64,000 nucleotides of DNA from Saccharibacillus sp. CPCC 101409 (GCF_030518235.1 NZ_JAULSA010000004.1:186001-250000), one strand, 5' to 3'; positions 33,129-42,431 are shown, counted from the stretch's first letter. Numbers and translations are program-made. The notes: generated from the letters alone by a model not told the origin.

Positions 33129-33446
33129 ATGACCGCTTCGATCGTTTATTTGCAGAACATGTACCGCGACGATTACTACCCCGATTTTCTGGTCGACAAG
33201 ATCAAAGCGCGGTTGGAACAGCTTGCGCAGTTTCTGCAGGCCGGACCGCAGGATAACGAAGCCGTGCAGCGGAAGCTGGACGAAATGACGCTTGCGATCA
33301 ACGAGATCCAGGACGAATTCTATGAGCATGACAGCGAATTGGAGACCGTCGCGCGCGATTGCATCGCCGAGACGACGGAGCAGATTCTCCAGGCGTTCGG
33401 CGTGGATATCGATCTCGAAACGGCGCTGCGGGAACGGGACTGGTAG
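33129..33446 (+). CDS. DUF5713 family protein
   Basis: 105 residues from ATG 33129 (GGAAAGGAG upstream). The start NMYRDDYYPDFLVDKIKARLEQL (about 9-31, key residues M-Y-x-D-x-Y-P-x-F-L-V-D-K) is the conserved part of DUF5713; the rest is helical and acidic. The function is unknown. It lies 85 bases upstream of the kinase-HD gene in the same direction and may be part of that unit. Confidence 0.8.
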   Translation: MTASIVYLQNMYRDDYYPDFLVDKIKARLEQLAQFLQAGPQDNEAVQRKLDEMTLAINEIQDEFYEHDSELETVARDCIAETTEQILQAFGVDIDLETALRERDW

Positions 33447-33531
33447 TCCCGGTACCCGCGCGCCATGCGCACAATCCCCCGTCTGGGGTATAGTAATAGA
33501 GGGACCACCCCCGAAAGGAGGTGAATTCCTG

Positions 33532-34494
33532 ATGAATACGATTCATATGCTGGTCGGCATTCCCGGCAGCGGCAAAAGCGTATACGCCCGCGAACTGGAA
33601 AAACAAACGCGCGGCGTCATCGTTTCGACCGACGGCATCCGGCAGCGGCTGTTCGGCGGCGAGTCCAAACAAAAAAATACCTACGTCGTTTTCGACGAGG
33701 CGTTTCGGGAGATCGGACAGGCGCTGGATAGCGGACGCGACGTAATCTTCGACGCGACCAATGTGGACCGGGACCGGCGCGCCAAGTTCCTCAAACGTTT
33801 TGGCGACGTGCCGGTACAGTGCCATGTCTGCGACACGCCGTACGAGACCGCGCAGCGCCGAATCGCGGCCCGCAAACGCAAGCTGGACAACAAGATCCTG
33901 TCCAAGTACGCGAAGAATCTCCAGTTTCCGCTGATCGGCGAAGGGTTCGAGGCCGTGCGCATCGTGCATGCGCCGGGCGATCCTTCGGCTCTCGAACGCG
34001 GGGAGATCGAACGTCTGCTGGAGCGGCAGGCCGGACACGACGAGCTGTTCGCCGCGCTGGCGCGCCATCCTCTTTTTGCGCAGATGCTCGGTTACGACCA
34101 GGGCAATCCGTTCCACACCCGCACGCTGTCGCAGCACACGTACGCCGTGCTCGAATACGTGAACGCTTTTTACGAGGAAGAGGACCGGTTGGCGATGCAG
34201 TGGACGGCGCTGGCGCACGATATCGGCAAACCTTTTTGCAAAGTGTGGAAAGAAACCCGCGGCTATTACTCGTACTTCGGTCACGAGCATGTATCCGCGT
34301 CGATGGTCTGCCATCTGCTGAAAGAGCTGGGTTACGACGACGGCTTCGCGTTGGACGTGGCTTCGCGCACCGAGCTGCACATGGAGATTCTGCACGGCGG
34401 GGACGCCGGAGCGTCGAACATCTATCATCTGCTGGGCGGAGAAATGCTGGCGAAAATGTACTTTTTTGCGGAAGCCGATACCTACGGAAAGTAA
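33532..34494 (+). CDS. Polynucleotide kinase-like P-loop domain fused to an HD phosphohydrolase domain
   Basis: 320 residues. The N-terminal kinase (about 1-150) has Walker A GIPGSGKS (9-16), STDG (32-35) and DATNVDRDRR (74-83), the T4-Pnk/AAA_33 pattern for 5'-OH phosphorylation. The C-terminal HD domain (about 195-315) has His202, the His229-Asp230 pair followed by IGK, and GHEH (250-253). HD domains can remove 2',3'-cyclic or 3'-phosphates. Together this would heal broken RNA or DNA ends, with the next gene sealing them. The known Runella HD-Pnk has the opposite domain order. AAAGGAGGTGA gives a very strong start. Biochemical roles are inferred. Confidence 0.8.
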   Translation: MNTIHMLVGIPGSGKSVYARELEKQTRGVIVSTDGIRQRLFGGESKQKNTYVVFDEAFREIGQALDSGRDVIFDATNVDRDRRAKFLKRFGDVPVQCHVCDTPYETAQRRIAARKRKLDNKILSKYAKNLQFPLIGEGFEAVRIVHAPGDPSALERGEIERLLERQAGHDELFAALARHPLFAQMLGYDQGNPFHTRTLSQHTYAVLEYVNAFYEEEDRLAMQWTALAHDIGKPFCKVWKETRGYYSYFGHEHVSASMVCHLLKELGYDDGFALDVASRTELHMEILHGGDAGASNIYHLLGGEMLAKMYFFAEADTYGK

Positions 34495-34592
34495 TTCGGC
34501 AGTAACGCCATGGGAAACCGGGCCGGACGGCATCAATCGTGTCACGCAAGGATTCACGGCAAAATAGAACGATAAGCAAGCGAGGTGGCACC

Positions 34593-35234
34593 ATGAAAAT
34601 CAAATACCCGAAAACGATGCATCTCCCCTGGTCGCGCAGTTATACGGACGACGACAAGATTCTGAGGGATACGACGCATTTTATCGGGAAAGAAGTGGTC
34701 GTGACGGAGAAAATGGACGGGGAAAACACCACGATGTACCCGGAAACCATTCACGCGCGGTCGCTCGACAGCAAAGACCATTCGTCCAGGCATTACGTCA
34801 AAACGCTGCACGGCGGCATCCGCTACCTGATTCCGGAAGGCTGGAGGCTGTGCGGGGAAAACGTATACGCCAAACATTCGATCAAATACGACGAACTGCC
34901 GAATTACTTTATGCTGTTCTCGGTCTGGGACGACCGCAACGTCTGTCTGTCCTGGGACGAAACGGAATGTCTGGCGCGCGAACTGCATCTTCCGACGGTT
35001 CCGGTGCTGTATCGGGGCGTCTGGGACGAAAAAGCGGTCAAAGCCTGCTACACGCGCGTGTCGAAGCACGGCGGCGAGCAGGAAGGCTACGTGGTACGGC
35101 TGGCGTCTTCGTTCGGTTACGACGATTTCAAGGTCAGCCTGGCGAAGTTCGTCCGTAAAAATCACGTGCAAACGGACGACCACTGGCTCAGCAAGCCGGT
35201 CGAACCGAACGAATTGAAAAAAGCTTCGGAATAA
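34593..35234 (+). CDS. RNA ligase family protein
   Basis: 213 residues from ATG 34593 (GAGGT seven bases upstream). Nucleotidyltransferase motifs: motif I TEKMDGEN with Lys40 as the AMP-accepting residue; a middle YAKHSIKYDEL and YFMLFSVWD (motif III/IIIa); motif IV EGYVVR; motif V with Lys residues in KVSLAKFVRK. This is the core adenylyltransferase only, without the extra C-terminal domain of T4 Rnl1 or Rnl2, so it is a minimal ligase. It follows the kinase-HD gene by 98 bases, giving healing plus sealing in one operon. Its natural substrate (tRNA, mRNA or DNA) is unknown. Confidence 0.85.
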   Translation: MKIKYPKTMHLPWSRSYTDDDKILRDTTHFIGKEVVVTEKMDGENTTMYPETIHARSLDSKDHSSRHYVKTLHGGIRYLIPEGWRLCGENVYAKHSIKYDELPNYFMLFSVWDDRNVCLSWDETECLARELHLPTVPVLYRGVWDEKAVKACYTRVSKHGGEQEGYVVRLASSFGYDDFKVSLAKFVRKNHVQTDDHWLSKPVEPNELKKASE

Positions 35235-35254
35235 TTCAAACCCAAACCAAGAAC

Positions 35255-35273
35255 AGGAGTGAGTCCCATGTAA
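35255..35273 (+). other. Start-stop element (ribosome site, ATG, TAA)
   Basis: AGGAG (35255-35259), eight bases, then ATG TAA (35268-35273), just downstream of the ligase gene. It has a good ribosome site but encodes only Met, and no longer frame follows. It may be a remnant or a ribosome-holding element. Confidence 0.3.
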
Positions 35274-35299
35274 TTCGCACAGCAGTCCGACGTCCAAGA

Positions 35300-35677
35300 T
35301 TACATCACGCGAATCCGATTGGCCCCCGCGAGTCCCCGAAGCTCCAATTGAAGCCGGTCTTTCTGCTCTTCCGGCACTTCCATTTCCACTCCGTAATAAT
35401 GGCGTCCCTCTTCTTCTTTGTTCCAGCGCAAATGTCCTTCGAAATGCAGCGGTTCTTCGTTCAGCACGAAGTCGAGCGCGACCCGAATCCGATTCCTGCC
35501 GACCGGCACTTCCAGCGGCAGCGAAACGAGGCAGCCCGAACGGCTGATATCGTGCATCTGCGCCGATACCGGTTTGCGCGGCGCGGGCGTAAAATTCAGG
35601 CTGACGATATACAATTCAAACTCGATCGGCTCCTCCAATACATAGCGAAACGGCGACTTTCTGCGATTGCCGGGCAT
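35300..35677 (-). CDS. PilZ domain protein
   Basis: 125 residues. It has an Arg-rich N-terminus (NRRKSPFR) and DISRSGCLVSLP (about 43-54), the D/N-x-S-x-x-G motif of PilZ domains that bind cyclic di-GMP. Beta-strand pattern RVALDFVLNEEPLHFEGHLRWNKE and YYGVEMEVPEE complete the barrel. It is a single-domain protein, so it would act on a partner when c-di-GMP rises. GGAGGGGG lies about 14 bases before the ATG. Confidence 0.85.
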   Translation of the reverse strand: MPGNRRKSPFRYVLEEPIEFELYIVSLNFTPAPRKPVSAQMHDISRSGCLVSLPLEVPVGRNRIRVALDFVLNEEPLHFEGHLRWNKEEEGRHYYGVEMEVPEEQKDRLQLELRGLAGANRIRVM

Positions 35678-35781
35678 ATCGGTTATTCCCCCTCCATTTT
35701 ATTCCAAGCGTTTATGTCTTTATCATCGGCCGGCGTGCTGAATTAATGTAGACGACCGGGCTTTTATTCGTTGATAGGATG

Positions 35782-36048
35782 AAAAAGACACCGGATGCTT
35801 CGATCCGGTGCTGTTAGGATGTCGAGAAAGTCCTATTCGCAGGGGAAGCGTGGGGCTGCGGGAGAAATTCGTTCCGGTCGCGTGTTGAAATCGGGAAATT
35901 GGATGAGGGTTAAGTAGAGATTTCCCGATTTCAAAGGCGAACGCTATCGCTCCTTCACTGAATTTCTCCCTCCGCTTATCGGCTTCGCTTTGAACCGAAC
36001 TTTCTCGAAACGTCAAAGACACCGGATGCTTCGTTCCGGTGTCTTTTT
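35782..36048. repeat. Repeat element locus 3, between duplicated terminator hairpins
   Basis: Reading leftward from the phosphoesterase gene: hairpin GACACCGGA...TCCGGTGTC (36043-36018), end sequence TTTCGAGAAA (36010-36001), interior with AGCGGAGGGAGAAATTCAG, GCGTTCGCCTTTGAAATCG and CGATTTCAACACGCGACCG, end TTTCTCGACA (35829-35820), a second CACCGGAT...ATCCGGTG hairpin (35810-35789) and five T. It is the same family as locus 2, in inverted orientation. No gene lies in this 397-base gap. Confidence 0.75.
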
Positions 36049-36074
36049 GATCTTTTGTTTTGGTGTGGGGCGGA

Positions 36075-39000
36075 TCAGCGCTTCTGCATCGCCAGGATCA
36101 TGCTGACGGCTTCGGCGCGGGTGGCGGTCTGGTTCGGCGCGAAGCGGTTGGAGCCTACGCCTCCGGCCAGGCCGGCCTGCTCGGCGGCCGCGATGTACGG
36201 CGCGGCCCAGGCCGGCGCGGAAGCGGAGTCCGCGAAAGTCGGCTTGGCTTTCGGGTCGACGGCAAGCTTCGCGGCGCGCACGATCATCACGGTCAGTTCG
36301 GCGCGGGTCAGCTCGCGGCCCGGACGGAAGGTGCCGTCGGCAAAGCCGCCGGCCAGGCCCGCCGCCGCGCCCTGCGCGATATAAGGCTTCGCCCAGGCCG
36401 GCGTGTCGCCCGCATCGGCGAAGTCCGGTTCTTCATTGCTCGCCGGCAGTCCCAGCGAGCGGACGAGCATGGTCATAAATTCGGCGCGCGTGACTTTGGC
36501 GTTCGGGCGGAATTCGCCGCCCGGATAGCCGCCGACGAATCCGGCCGTTACGGCGCGGTTAATCGCGGACGCCGCCCAGTGGCCGGCGATATCGCTCAGT
36601 GCGGGCTGAGGCTCGGCCGGCGCTGCCGGAGCCGGGATCGTCGGCGTCGAAAGCGTCGGAGCCGGAGTTTCCGGCTTCGGCTGCGCAGGCGCCGGCACGG
36701 CCGGAGTCGGGGCCGGCGTCGAAGGAGCCGGCGTCGTCGGCACCGAAGGCCCGGTGCCGCCTTGATCGCCGCTGCCGCCGCCCGGTGTCGGCGTTGGCGT
36801 AGGCGCCGGAGTTTCCGGCGTAGGCGCCGGAATTTCGGTCCGCTTCACAATGCCAAAGCGGTCGATGACAAAGGGTTTGCCGCCGTCGATATTCCGGTCG
36901 ATCTCATAGGTGACGGCCGTCAGGCGTCCGCCGTCGATCGTGACGCCGACAAAGTTCTGCACCTGTCCGCGCTTCGGACGGGTGTTGTTCGACGGATCGG
37001 GTCCGTATTTGGCGGCGTGCTGCTCTTCGGCCCGCTCGAACAGGGCGTAGTAAGCGTCGCCGAGTTCCGGCTTCGCGTTTTTGTAATACACTTTGGCTCC
37101 GGCGGTCGCCGGAATCAGGTAGATCGTGCCGTCCGGGTTAACGGTATATTCCACACTCTCCCCGCCAACGGATTCGGTAATTTTCTGCGGTGAAGAATCG
37201 GCTGCGCCGTCGCTTTGGATCGCTTTGGTGCGGGCGTAGATATGATCGTGTCCCTGGAGCACGAAGTCGATATCGAGCTTCGCCATCAGCGGCGCGATCT
37301 TGCTGCGGACGCCGTTTGCGCCGATAATGTCTTTGTCCGTCGCGTGATTGGACGTCGTGTACGGACCTTTATGGATATTGACGATAATCCACTGCGCCCC
37401 GGCCGCTTTGGCGGCTTCGACGTCGCTTTGCAGCCAGTTCACCTGCTCTTCGGAGAAGTTGGCATACTCTTCCGAATCCTCGTTGGAATTCAGGATTACG
37501 AAGTGGGCGCTGCCGTAATCGTACGAATAATAAGCGCCCGTCTCGGTGGCCGAACCTTCAGGCGTATCCAGATTGAAGTGATCGATAAACGCATAGTTCT
37601 CGTCTTCGTGATTGCCCGCCGAAGGCGCGATCGTCGTCTTGAGCAGGCTTTCTTGCGAATGGCCGAGCAGCCAGTCCCACTGCTCTTCTTCCGTCCCCGT
37701 GTCCACGATATCGCCGTTATGCACGACGAATTCGGCGTTCGGCACGGTTTGCAGCGCTTTGGCCAGCGTTTCCGCCGACAGCTTGGCTTCGTCTTCTTCT
37801 TTGGCCTGCGTATCCGCCAGATCGATAAAGGTAAACGCGTTGTCCCCGTCGTCCGTACGGAATGTTCCTATTTGACTCCAGCTGTCGAGCGAAGCGTCGC
37901 CGACGCGGAAGGAATACGCGGTGCCGGGTTTCAGGCCGGAAGCGGCCGCTTTGTGCACGCGCTCCTGCGGAGCGTTGACGGAATTCTTGCTTGCGCCTTT
38001 GAACTTGAGCGACTGCGAGAAGTCCGGAGCCGCAGCGCCGCTTTCGACGATCTGCACATCGCTGGACGCCGAGTTCTGATTCGTATACCAGGTGAACCCT
38101 CTCGACGTGCCGCTGTCTCCGTGGAACGTCGTCGTGACTTTTTCAATCTTCGTTTTCCCGATCGGTTCCGATCCTTCGTTCGTCTTGCGGATGCCGTAGC
38201 TGTCGTACAGCTTCACTTCGCCGCGATCGGCCGTATACGTCTCGAAAGCCAGCGTATCGTCCGTTGCTTTGAATCCGGTAAACATCGGCAGATTCGGCTG
38301 TCCGAACTTCGCTGCGTAAGGGAACGTTTCGGCTTTCGGCTGATACATCTTGTTCCCGGCCGCGTTGGTAATCAGATACAGCGTTCCTTTCGGGTCCGTC
38401 ACCAGACCGTTTTGGTCAGGCAAAATATCCGTCAGCGGCTCGTTATTGTACATCTGGTAGCTGCGCGTGTACGTGTGATCGTGTCCGCTCAGCACCATGT
38501 CGATATCCAGTTCGTCGAAGACCTTGGTCAGATTGGCGCGGAAATCGACAACGTCCTTATCGTTAACGTGGTTGGCTACGGAATAAGGCGCTTTGTGCTG
38601 GACCACGACTTTCCATTTCCGATCCGTATTTGCGGCTTCGCCGCGCAGCCATGCCACCTGTTTCTCGTAAATGGCGCGGTCCGCTTCGCTGCCGCTGATA
38701 CCCGAATACTCGGTGTTCAGCACCATAAAATGCACCGGGCCGTAATCGAAGGCATAGACGGAACCGTCCGGTTTGGCGCCGGTATTCGACAGGTTCGGCA
38801 GGTTGAAATGCGTCGCGAAATTGTCGTAATTCCTGCTTTCGTGGTTGCCTACGACCGGAAGCAGCGGCAGAGTGCCGAGAATATTCTGCGCTTTGCCGAA
38901 GAACCATTTCCACTGCTCTTCGCGGTCGCCGTTGTCCACCTGGTCGCCGGAAATCAGGATAAACTCGGAGTTCGGAAACTGTTGGCGTCCGGCTTCCAGC

Positions 39001-40157
39001 GTTTCGTTCCAGGTGACGAAATCGCTCTCGGTCGTTCCCTGGGAGTCGGTTGTAAACAGGAACTCGAAGTCTTCTTTCCCGGCGCGTTCCGTCGTAAACG
39101 TACGGATATCGCTCCAATTCTCCGCCTGCCCGTCGCCCGCCCGGTACGCATACGTCGTGCCCGGCAGCAGATTGTCGGCGACGACTTTGTGGCTGGCATA
39201 GTTCGTTTTGCGTCCGGCTGTTTGATCGGCTTTGTTCTCGTACACTTCCGTTACAGCCGAAGCCCCTTCGTACACGGTTGTTCCCGCAGCCGGGAACGAC
39301 CCGTTTTCCAGCCGCGACGCTTCGATCACTTCAAGTTGGGTATCCCTCACGCTGTCCGGCGTGTACCAGGCAAATCCCATGCCGGTCGAAGGGTCGCCGT
39401 TAAAGCTCATCACCAGCGATTCGGGACGTTCGCTTCTCGGCGCTGCCGGCTCGACCTGCTCCGGCTGCGCATAAGCGGTCAGGCTCATATCGAAATACAG
39501 GTCGGAACTGCCGTCGCTCGTCTGGTGTACTTCTGCGGCAAACGTGTTGCTTCCGTTTTTCAGCGCCGCTTTGAGCTTATCCGTCAGGTCGGCTTTCTCG
39601 ACATGGGGATCGCTGTCGTTCGTCGTGCTTTTGGTGTCGTAAACGATATCGCCCGCCGGCATGCTGCCGCGGTAAATCTCCTGTCCGTTTACATACAGCA
39701 CCACGCCGTCGTCGTAGCCGAACTTCCCTTCAACCCGGACGTATTTCTCAAGCTCCGCGGTGTCGATATTCGCTGTGGCGCGGAAGTAGGTCGTCCGGTA
39801 TTTTCGATCCGGATCGTCGCCATACCCGACCTGCGTTTGAAGTCCGCCGAAATCCGGAGTCGAAACTCCGCTTCCGTCCGGTCTGCCTTCTTTGTAACCC
39901 AGCGGAGCCGCTCCGCTGTTCCAGGACGTATCGTCGTATACATCCCGCCAGACCGAAGTCTGATCCGTTCCGTCGTCGAGATATTTCCACTGCGATCCGG
40001 CAGGCAGCAGAGCAAGAGGCTCGGCCGTCTCTTGAACCGGATTCTGCGGATCTTCCGCGGATGCGGTCCGGACAGCGAGCCCCGGGTTCAACACACCGAG
40101 CAGCAGCATAAGAATCATCGAAATCGAGAATGCGCGCGCTATAAACTTTTGCATCAT
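36075..40157 (-). CDS. Surface-anchored double purple-acid-phosphatase-like phosphoesterase with SLH domains
   Basis: 1360 residues. After a signal peptide (about 1-34) and a carbohydrate-binding-like beta region (about 45-230) come two tandem modules, each a fibronectin-like purple acid phosphatase N-domain plus a metallophosphoesterase domain (about 240-650 and 670-1120). Both keep the metal motifs: DSQG, GDQVDNG, GNHE, GHDH in the first; DLADTQ, NGDIVDTG, GNHE, GHDH in the second. A Pro/Thr linker (about 1145-1210) leads to three SLH repeats (about 1185-1360) that bind secondary wall polymer. It should be a surface phosphatase or nucleotidase. GGAG lies 4-7 bases before the ATG-ATG start. 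Confidence 0.9.
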   Translation of the reverse strand: MMQKFIARAFSISMILMLLLGVLNPGLAVRTASAEDPQNPVQETAEPLALLPAGSQWKYLDDGTDQTSVWRDVYDDTSWNSGAAPLGYKEGRPDGSGVSTPDFGGLQTQVGYGDDPDRKYRTTYFRATANIDTAELEKYVRVEGKFGYDDGVVLYVNGQEIYRGSMPAGDIVYDTKSTTNDSDPHVEKADLTDKLKAALKNGSNTFAAEVHQTSDGSSDLYFDMSLTAYAQPEQVEPAAPRSERPESLVMSFNGDPSTGMGFAWYTPDSVRDTQLEVIEASRLENGSFPAAGTTVYEGASAVTEVYENKADQTAGRKTNYASHKVVADNLLPGTTYAYRAGDGQAENWSDIRTFTTERAGKEDFEFLFTTDSQGTTESDFVTWNETLEAGRQQFPNSEFILISGDQVDNGDREEQWKWFFGKAQNILGTLPLLPVVGNHESRNYDNFATHFNLPNLSNTGAKPDGSVYAFDYGPVHFMVLNTEYSGISGSEADRAIYEKQVAWLRGEAANTDRKWKVVVQHKAPYSVANHVNDKDVVDFRANLTKVFDELDIDMVLSGHDHTYTRSYQMYNNEPLTDILPDQNGLVTDPKGTLYLITNAAGNKMYQPKAETFPYAAKFGQPNLPMFTGFKATDDTLAFETYTADRGEVKLYDSYGIRKTNEGSEPIGKTKIEKVTTTFHGDSGTSRGFTWYTNQNSASSDVQIVESGAAAPDFSQSLKFKGASKNSVNAPQERVHKAAASGLKPGTAYSFRVGDASLDSWSQIGTFRTDDGDNAFTFIDLADTQAKEEDEAKLSAETLAKALQTVPNAEFVVHNGDIVDTGTEEEQWDWLLGHSQESLLKTTIAPSAGNHEDENYAFIDHFNLDTPEGSATETGAYYSYDYGSAHFVILNSNEDSEEYANFSEEQVNWLQSDVEAAKAAGAQWIIVNIHKGPYTTSNHATDKDIIGANGVRSKIAPLMAKLDIDFVLQGHDHIYARTKAIQSDGAADSSPQKITESVGGESVEYTVNPDGTIYLIPATAGAKVYYKNAKPELGDAYYALFERAEEQHAAKYGPDPSNNTRPKRGQVQNFVGVTIDGGRLTAVTYEIDRNIDGGKPFVIDRFGIVKRTEIPAPTPETPAPTPTPTPGGGSGDQGGTGPSVPTTPAPSTPAPTPAVPAPAQPKPETPAPTLSTPTIPAPAAPAEPQPALSDIAGHWAASAINRAVTAGFVGGYPGGEFRPNAKVTRAEFMTMLVRSLGLPASNEEPDFADAGDTPAWAKPYIAQGAAAGLAGGFADGTFRPGRELTRAELTVMIVRAAKLAVDPKAKPTFADSASAPAWAAPYIAAAEQAGLAGGVGSNRFAPNQTATRAEAVSMILAMQKR

Positions 40158-40294
40158 TCACTCCTGAATACGTATTCTGGAACCCCTCCCAGTGGCACCA
40201 GCATATCAGGAAAATGTTAGACGTTTGTTCGAGCGGATCGCCTTTTGTGTAAAGCTTACGATTACCTGTAAACAGAAACTATTCGTCTGGATGC

Positions 40295-42364
40295 TTAAAA
40301 TTCCCGGGAATAAATCACGCCCGGCGCGCCGGCGGCGATAGATCGGGACGGTCCGCTCGCGACGGCATGGGCCGTTACCTGCGGATGATCCGGCGTATTC
40401 AGCACATCGCGGCTCCAGTTCTCTCCGTCGGCCGAGCTGTATACGACTTCGTCGCTCCGCCCATTCACCGTTTCGGACGCCGCGATCAAATATCGGCCGT
40501 TCGAATAATCCATCTGCCGCACCTCGCGCTCCTGCGCCTGCGGCGACTGCCGGATTGTCGCAGGAAACCAGTCGATCCCGTCGTACGATTTGGACAGAAC
40601 GAGCCGGGACGATTCGCCGCCCGCTCCTCCCGCCGCCCAGAACGCGTTTCCGTCGTAAACGATCGAGCGGGCGGACGGTCCGGTGTCCGAATCTTCCGCT
40701 TTTGTCCAGGCCAGCCCGTCTTCGGAAACGAAAAATCCTTCGCTGCCCACGGCCGCATAGATTCCCGCTCCGTATGCAATATCCAGGAATGCGGCTGTGC
40801 CCGGAAGAGTATGCCGGACCCAGCGTATTCCGTCTGCCGAAGTATACGCATAACCGCCGGCAACCCCGCCGCTGCGGTCGCCCGGCGCCACAAAACCCCG
40901 ATCGCCGTAAGCCGCCGCTCGAAGCCGGTCGTCCGGATGCGCATTCTTCTCCGTTCGGCGCGTCCATTTCAGGCCGTCCGGCGACGTATAGATATTGCCG
41001 TGCGCTCCCGCGACAAGCCAGAGCCCGTTTGCATACGTCGCTTCCTCGAACCCGAAATAATCTTTTTTAAACGAAGCGAAGCGGCCCCACGGCACTTCTT
41101 TCCACGTTTTCCCGCCGTCTTTGGAGCGCACCACGGGGACGTTCTCGCCGACCGCTATCCAGATCCCGTTATGCTCCGCCGCTTTGGTCCAGGCGCCCAG
41201 CTCTTTGGAAGTCCGCTTCGGATACACCTTGGTCCATTCATGGCCCGCGGTCGGCGGATTATCCTCGCCTTGCAGGCTGCGGGCATAGATCACGCCGGGC
41301 GAGCCTACGGCAACGGCCAGGTCGGCGCCCGATGTCACACCGTATAAAGCCGGGGCGTCATGCGTTCCCGTATCGATCTCTTCGCGAACCCAGTCCTCTC
41401 CGTCAACGGAGCGATAAACCGCGTGCACCGTTCCGTTATCCGTATCGAGCACGCCCGCCGCGAGATAACGGCCGTACGAGTAATCGACGTCCCGGATCGC
41501 ATAACCTTTGCTGCCGGAGGATTGTTGCAGCTCGGCGCGCTGCCAGTTCTCGCCGTTCGGCGACCGGTACAAAGGAACAACCGGCGTATCGCTTTGATCG
41601 TATGTCTCGTCTCCCTGCCAGAACCCGCTTCCGTCATAAGCGATTGTCGTAGAGAACAGATGCCCGCCCGATTGAGGCAGCGCCGTCCAATTCAATCCGT
41701 CGGCCGACCGATAGAACTCGCCCTGACCGGCAGCCAGGTATATCCCATTGCCGAAAGCGACTTCCGAAGCGATAAAATAAGCCGAATCGATCACATGGCG
41801 CGTCCACTGGATTCCGTCCGGCGAGGTGTAGACGAAGTTGTCGTAGCCGTCCTCGTCTCCGTTGAGTCCCAGCGCCACAAACCCGCTGTCCCCGTAAGCG
41901 ATCGCGTAGATGTTGTCGAGCGGCCGGGAATCCGGAGTCGTCCGATGCGTCCAGTTCACTCCGTCGGGCGAGGTATAGAAGTCTCCCCGGCCGCCGCCCA
42001 GCACCCACAGGCCGCCCGCGAACACAACTTCATGGAAGCCGTTGAAGTCTTTGCGTTTGTCGGCAAACGTCTGCCACGGAATCTCCTGCCAGTGGATACC
42101 GTCCGTCGACCGCATAACCGGAGCGGCCTGGCCTACGGCAATCCACATGCCGCCGTGCTCCTCGACCCGGCGGAAAGAACCGGGCCACTGCGTACGATCG
42201 ACCGCGTAGACTTCCGTCCACTGCGATTGCGGTTCGGACGCTTGCGCTGATGCCGCTTCGAATGGCCGGGCCTGAGGCCATACCGCCGCTCCAAGCATCA
42301 CGATCGCTAACCATAGCCCTACAACCACACGACGAAGCAATGAAGTCCCCATCCCTTTTTTCAC
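40295..42364 (-). CDS. Secreted protein with two beta-propeller-like repeats domains
   Basis: 689 residues from GTG 42364 (AAAGGAG nine bases upstream; ATG 42352 is an alternative). A signal peptide is followed by two copies of a ~310-residue domain built of blades with the pattern YTSPDGxxWTxR / SxDGxxW, as in BNR/sialidase-like and Ycf48-like propellers. Each copy ends in G(S/A)PGVIYxR. Catalytic sialidase residues are not evident, so a binding role is more likely. The second copy begins with a ~100-residue block almost identical to one in the next protein (42432-46220). No SLH or sortase anchor is seen. It is third in a row of large exported proteins. Confidence 0.75.
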   Translation of the reverse strand: MKKGMGTSLLRRVVVGLWLAIVMLGAAVWPQARPFEAASAQASEPQSQWTEVYAVDRTQWPGSFRRVEEHGGMWIAVGQAAPVMRSTDGIHWQEIPWQTFADKRKDFNGFHEVVFAGGLWVLGGGRGDFYTSPDGVNWTHRTTPDSRPLDNIYAIAYGDSGFVALGLNGDEDGYDNFVYTSPDGIQWTRHVIDSAYFIASEVAFGNGIYLAAGQGEFYRSADGLNWTALPQSGGHLFSTTIAYDGSGFWQGDETYDQSDTPVVPLYRSPNGENWQRAELQQSSGSKGYAIRDVDYSYGRYLAAGVLDTDNGTVHAVYRSVDGEDWVREEIDTGTHDAPALYGVTSGADLAVAVGSPGVIYARSLQGEDNPPTAGHEWTKVYPKRTSKELGAWTKAAEHNGIWIAVGENVPVVRSKDGGKTWKEVPWGRFASFKKDYFGFEEATYANGLWLVAGAHGNIYTSPDGLKWTRRTEKNAHPDDRLRAAAYGDRGFVAPGDRSGGVAGGYAYTSADGIRWVRHTLPGTAAFLDIAYGAGIYAAVGSEGFFVSEDGLAWTKAEDSDTGPSARSIVYDGNAFWAAGGAGGESSRLVLSKSYDGIDWFPATIRQSPQAQEREVRQMDYSNGRYLIAASETVNGRSDEVVYSSADGENWSRDVLNTPDHPQVTAHAVASGPSRSIAAGAPGVIYSREF

Positions 42365-42431
42365 GCATTTGCACTCCTTTCGGATTCCGGTTCGATGTCG
42401 TTCAATAATCTTGTTAACGCCCCGTCCGCAC

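Noticed and set aside
37215-40220. A 1001-codon open frame antisense to the phosphoesterase gene
   Set aside because: It is a shadow of the GC-rich gene on the other strand. Its protein is Arg/Val/Phe-rich with no domain, and no ribosome site fits.
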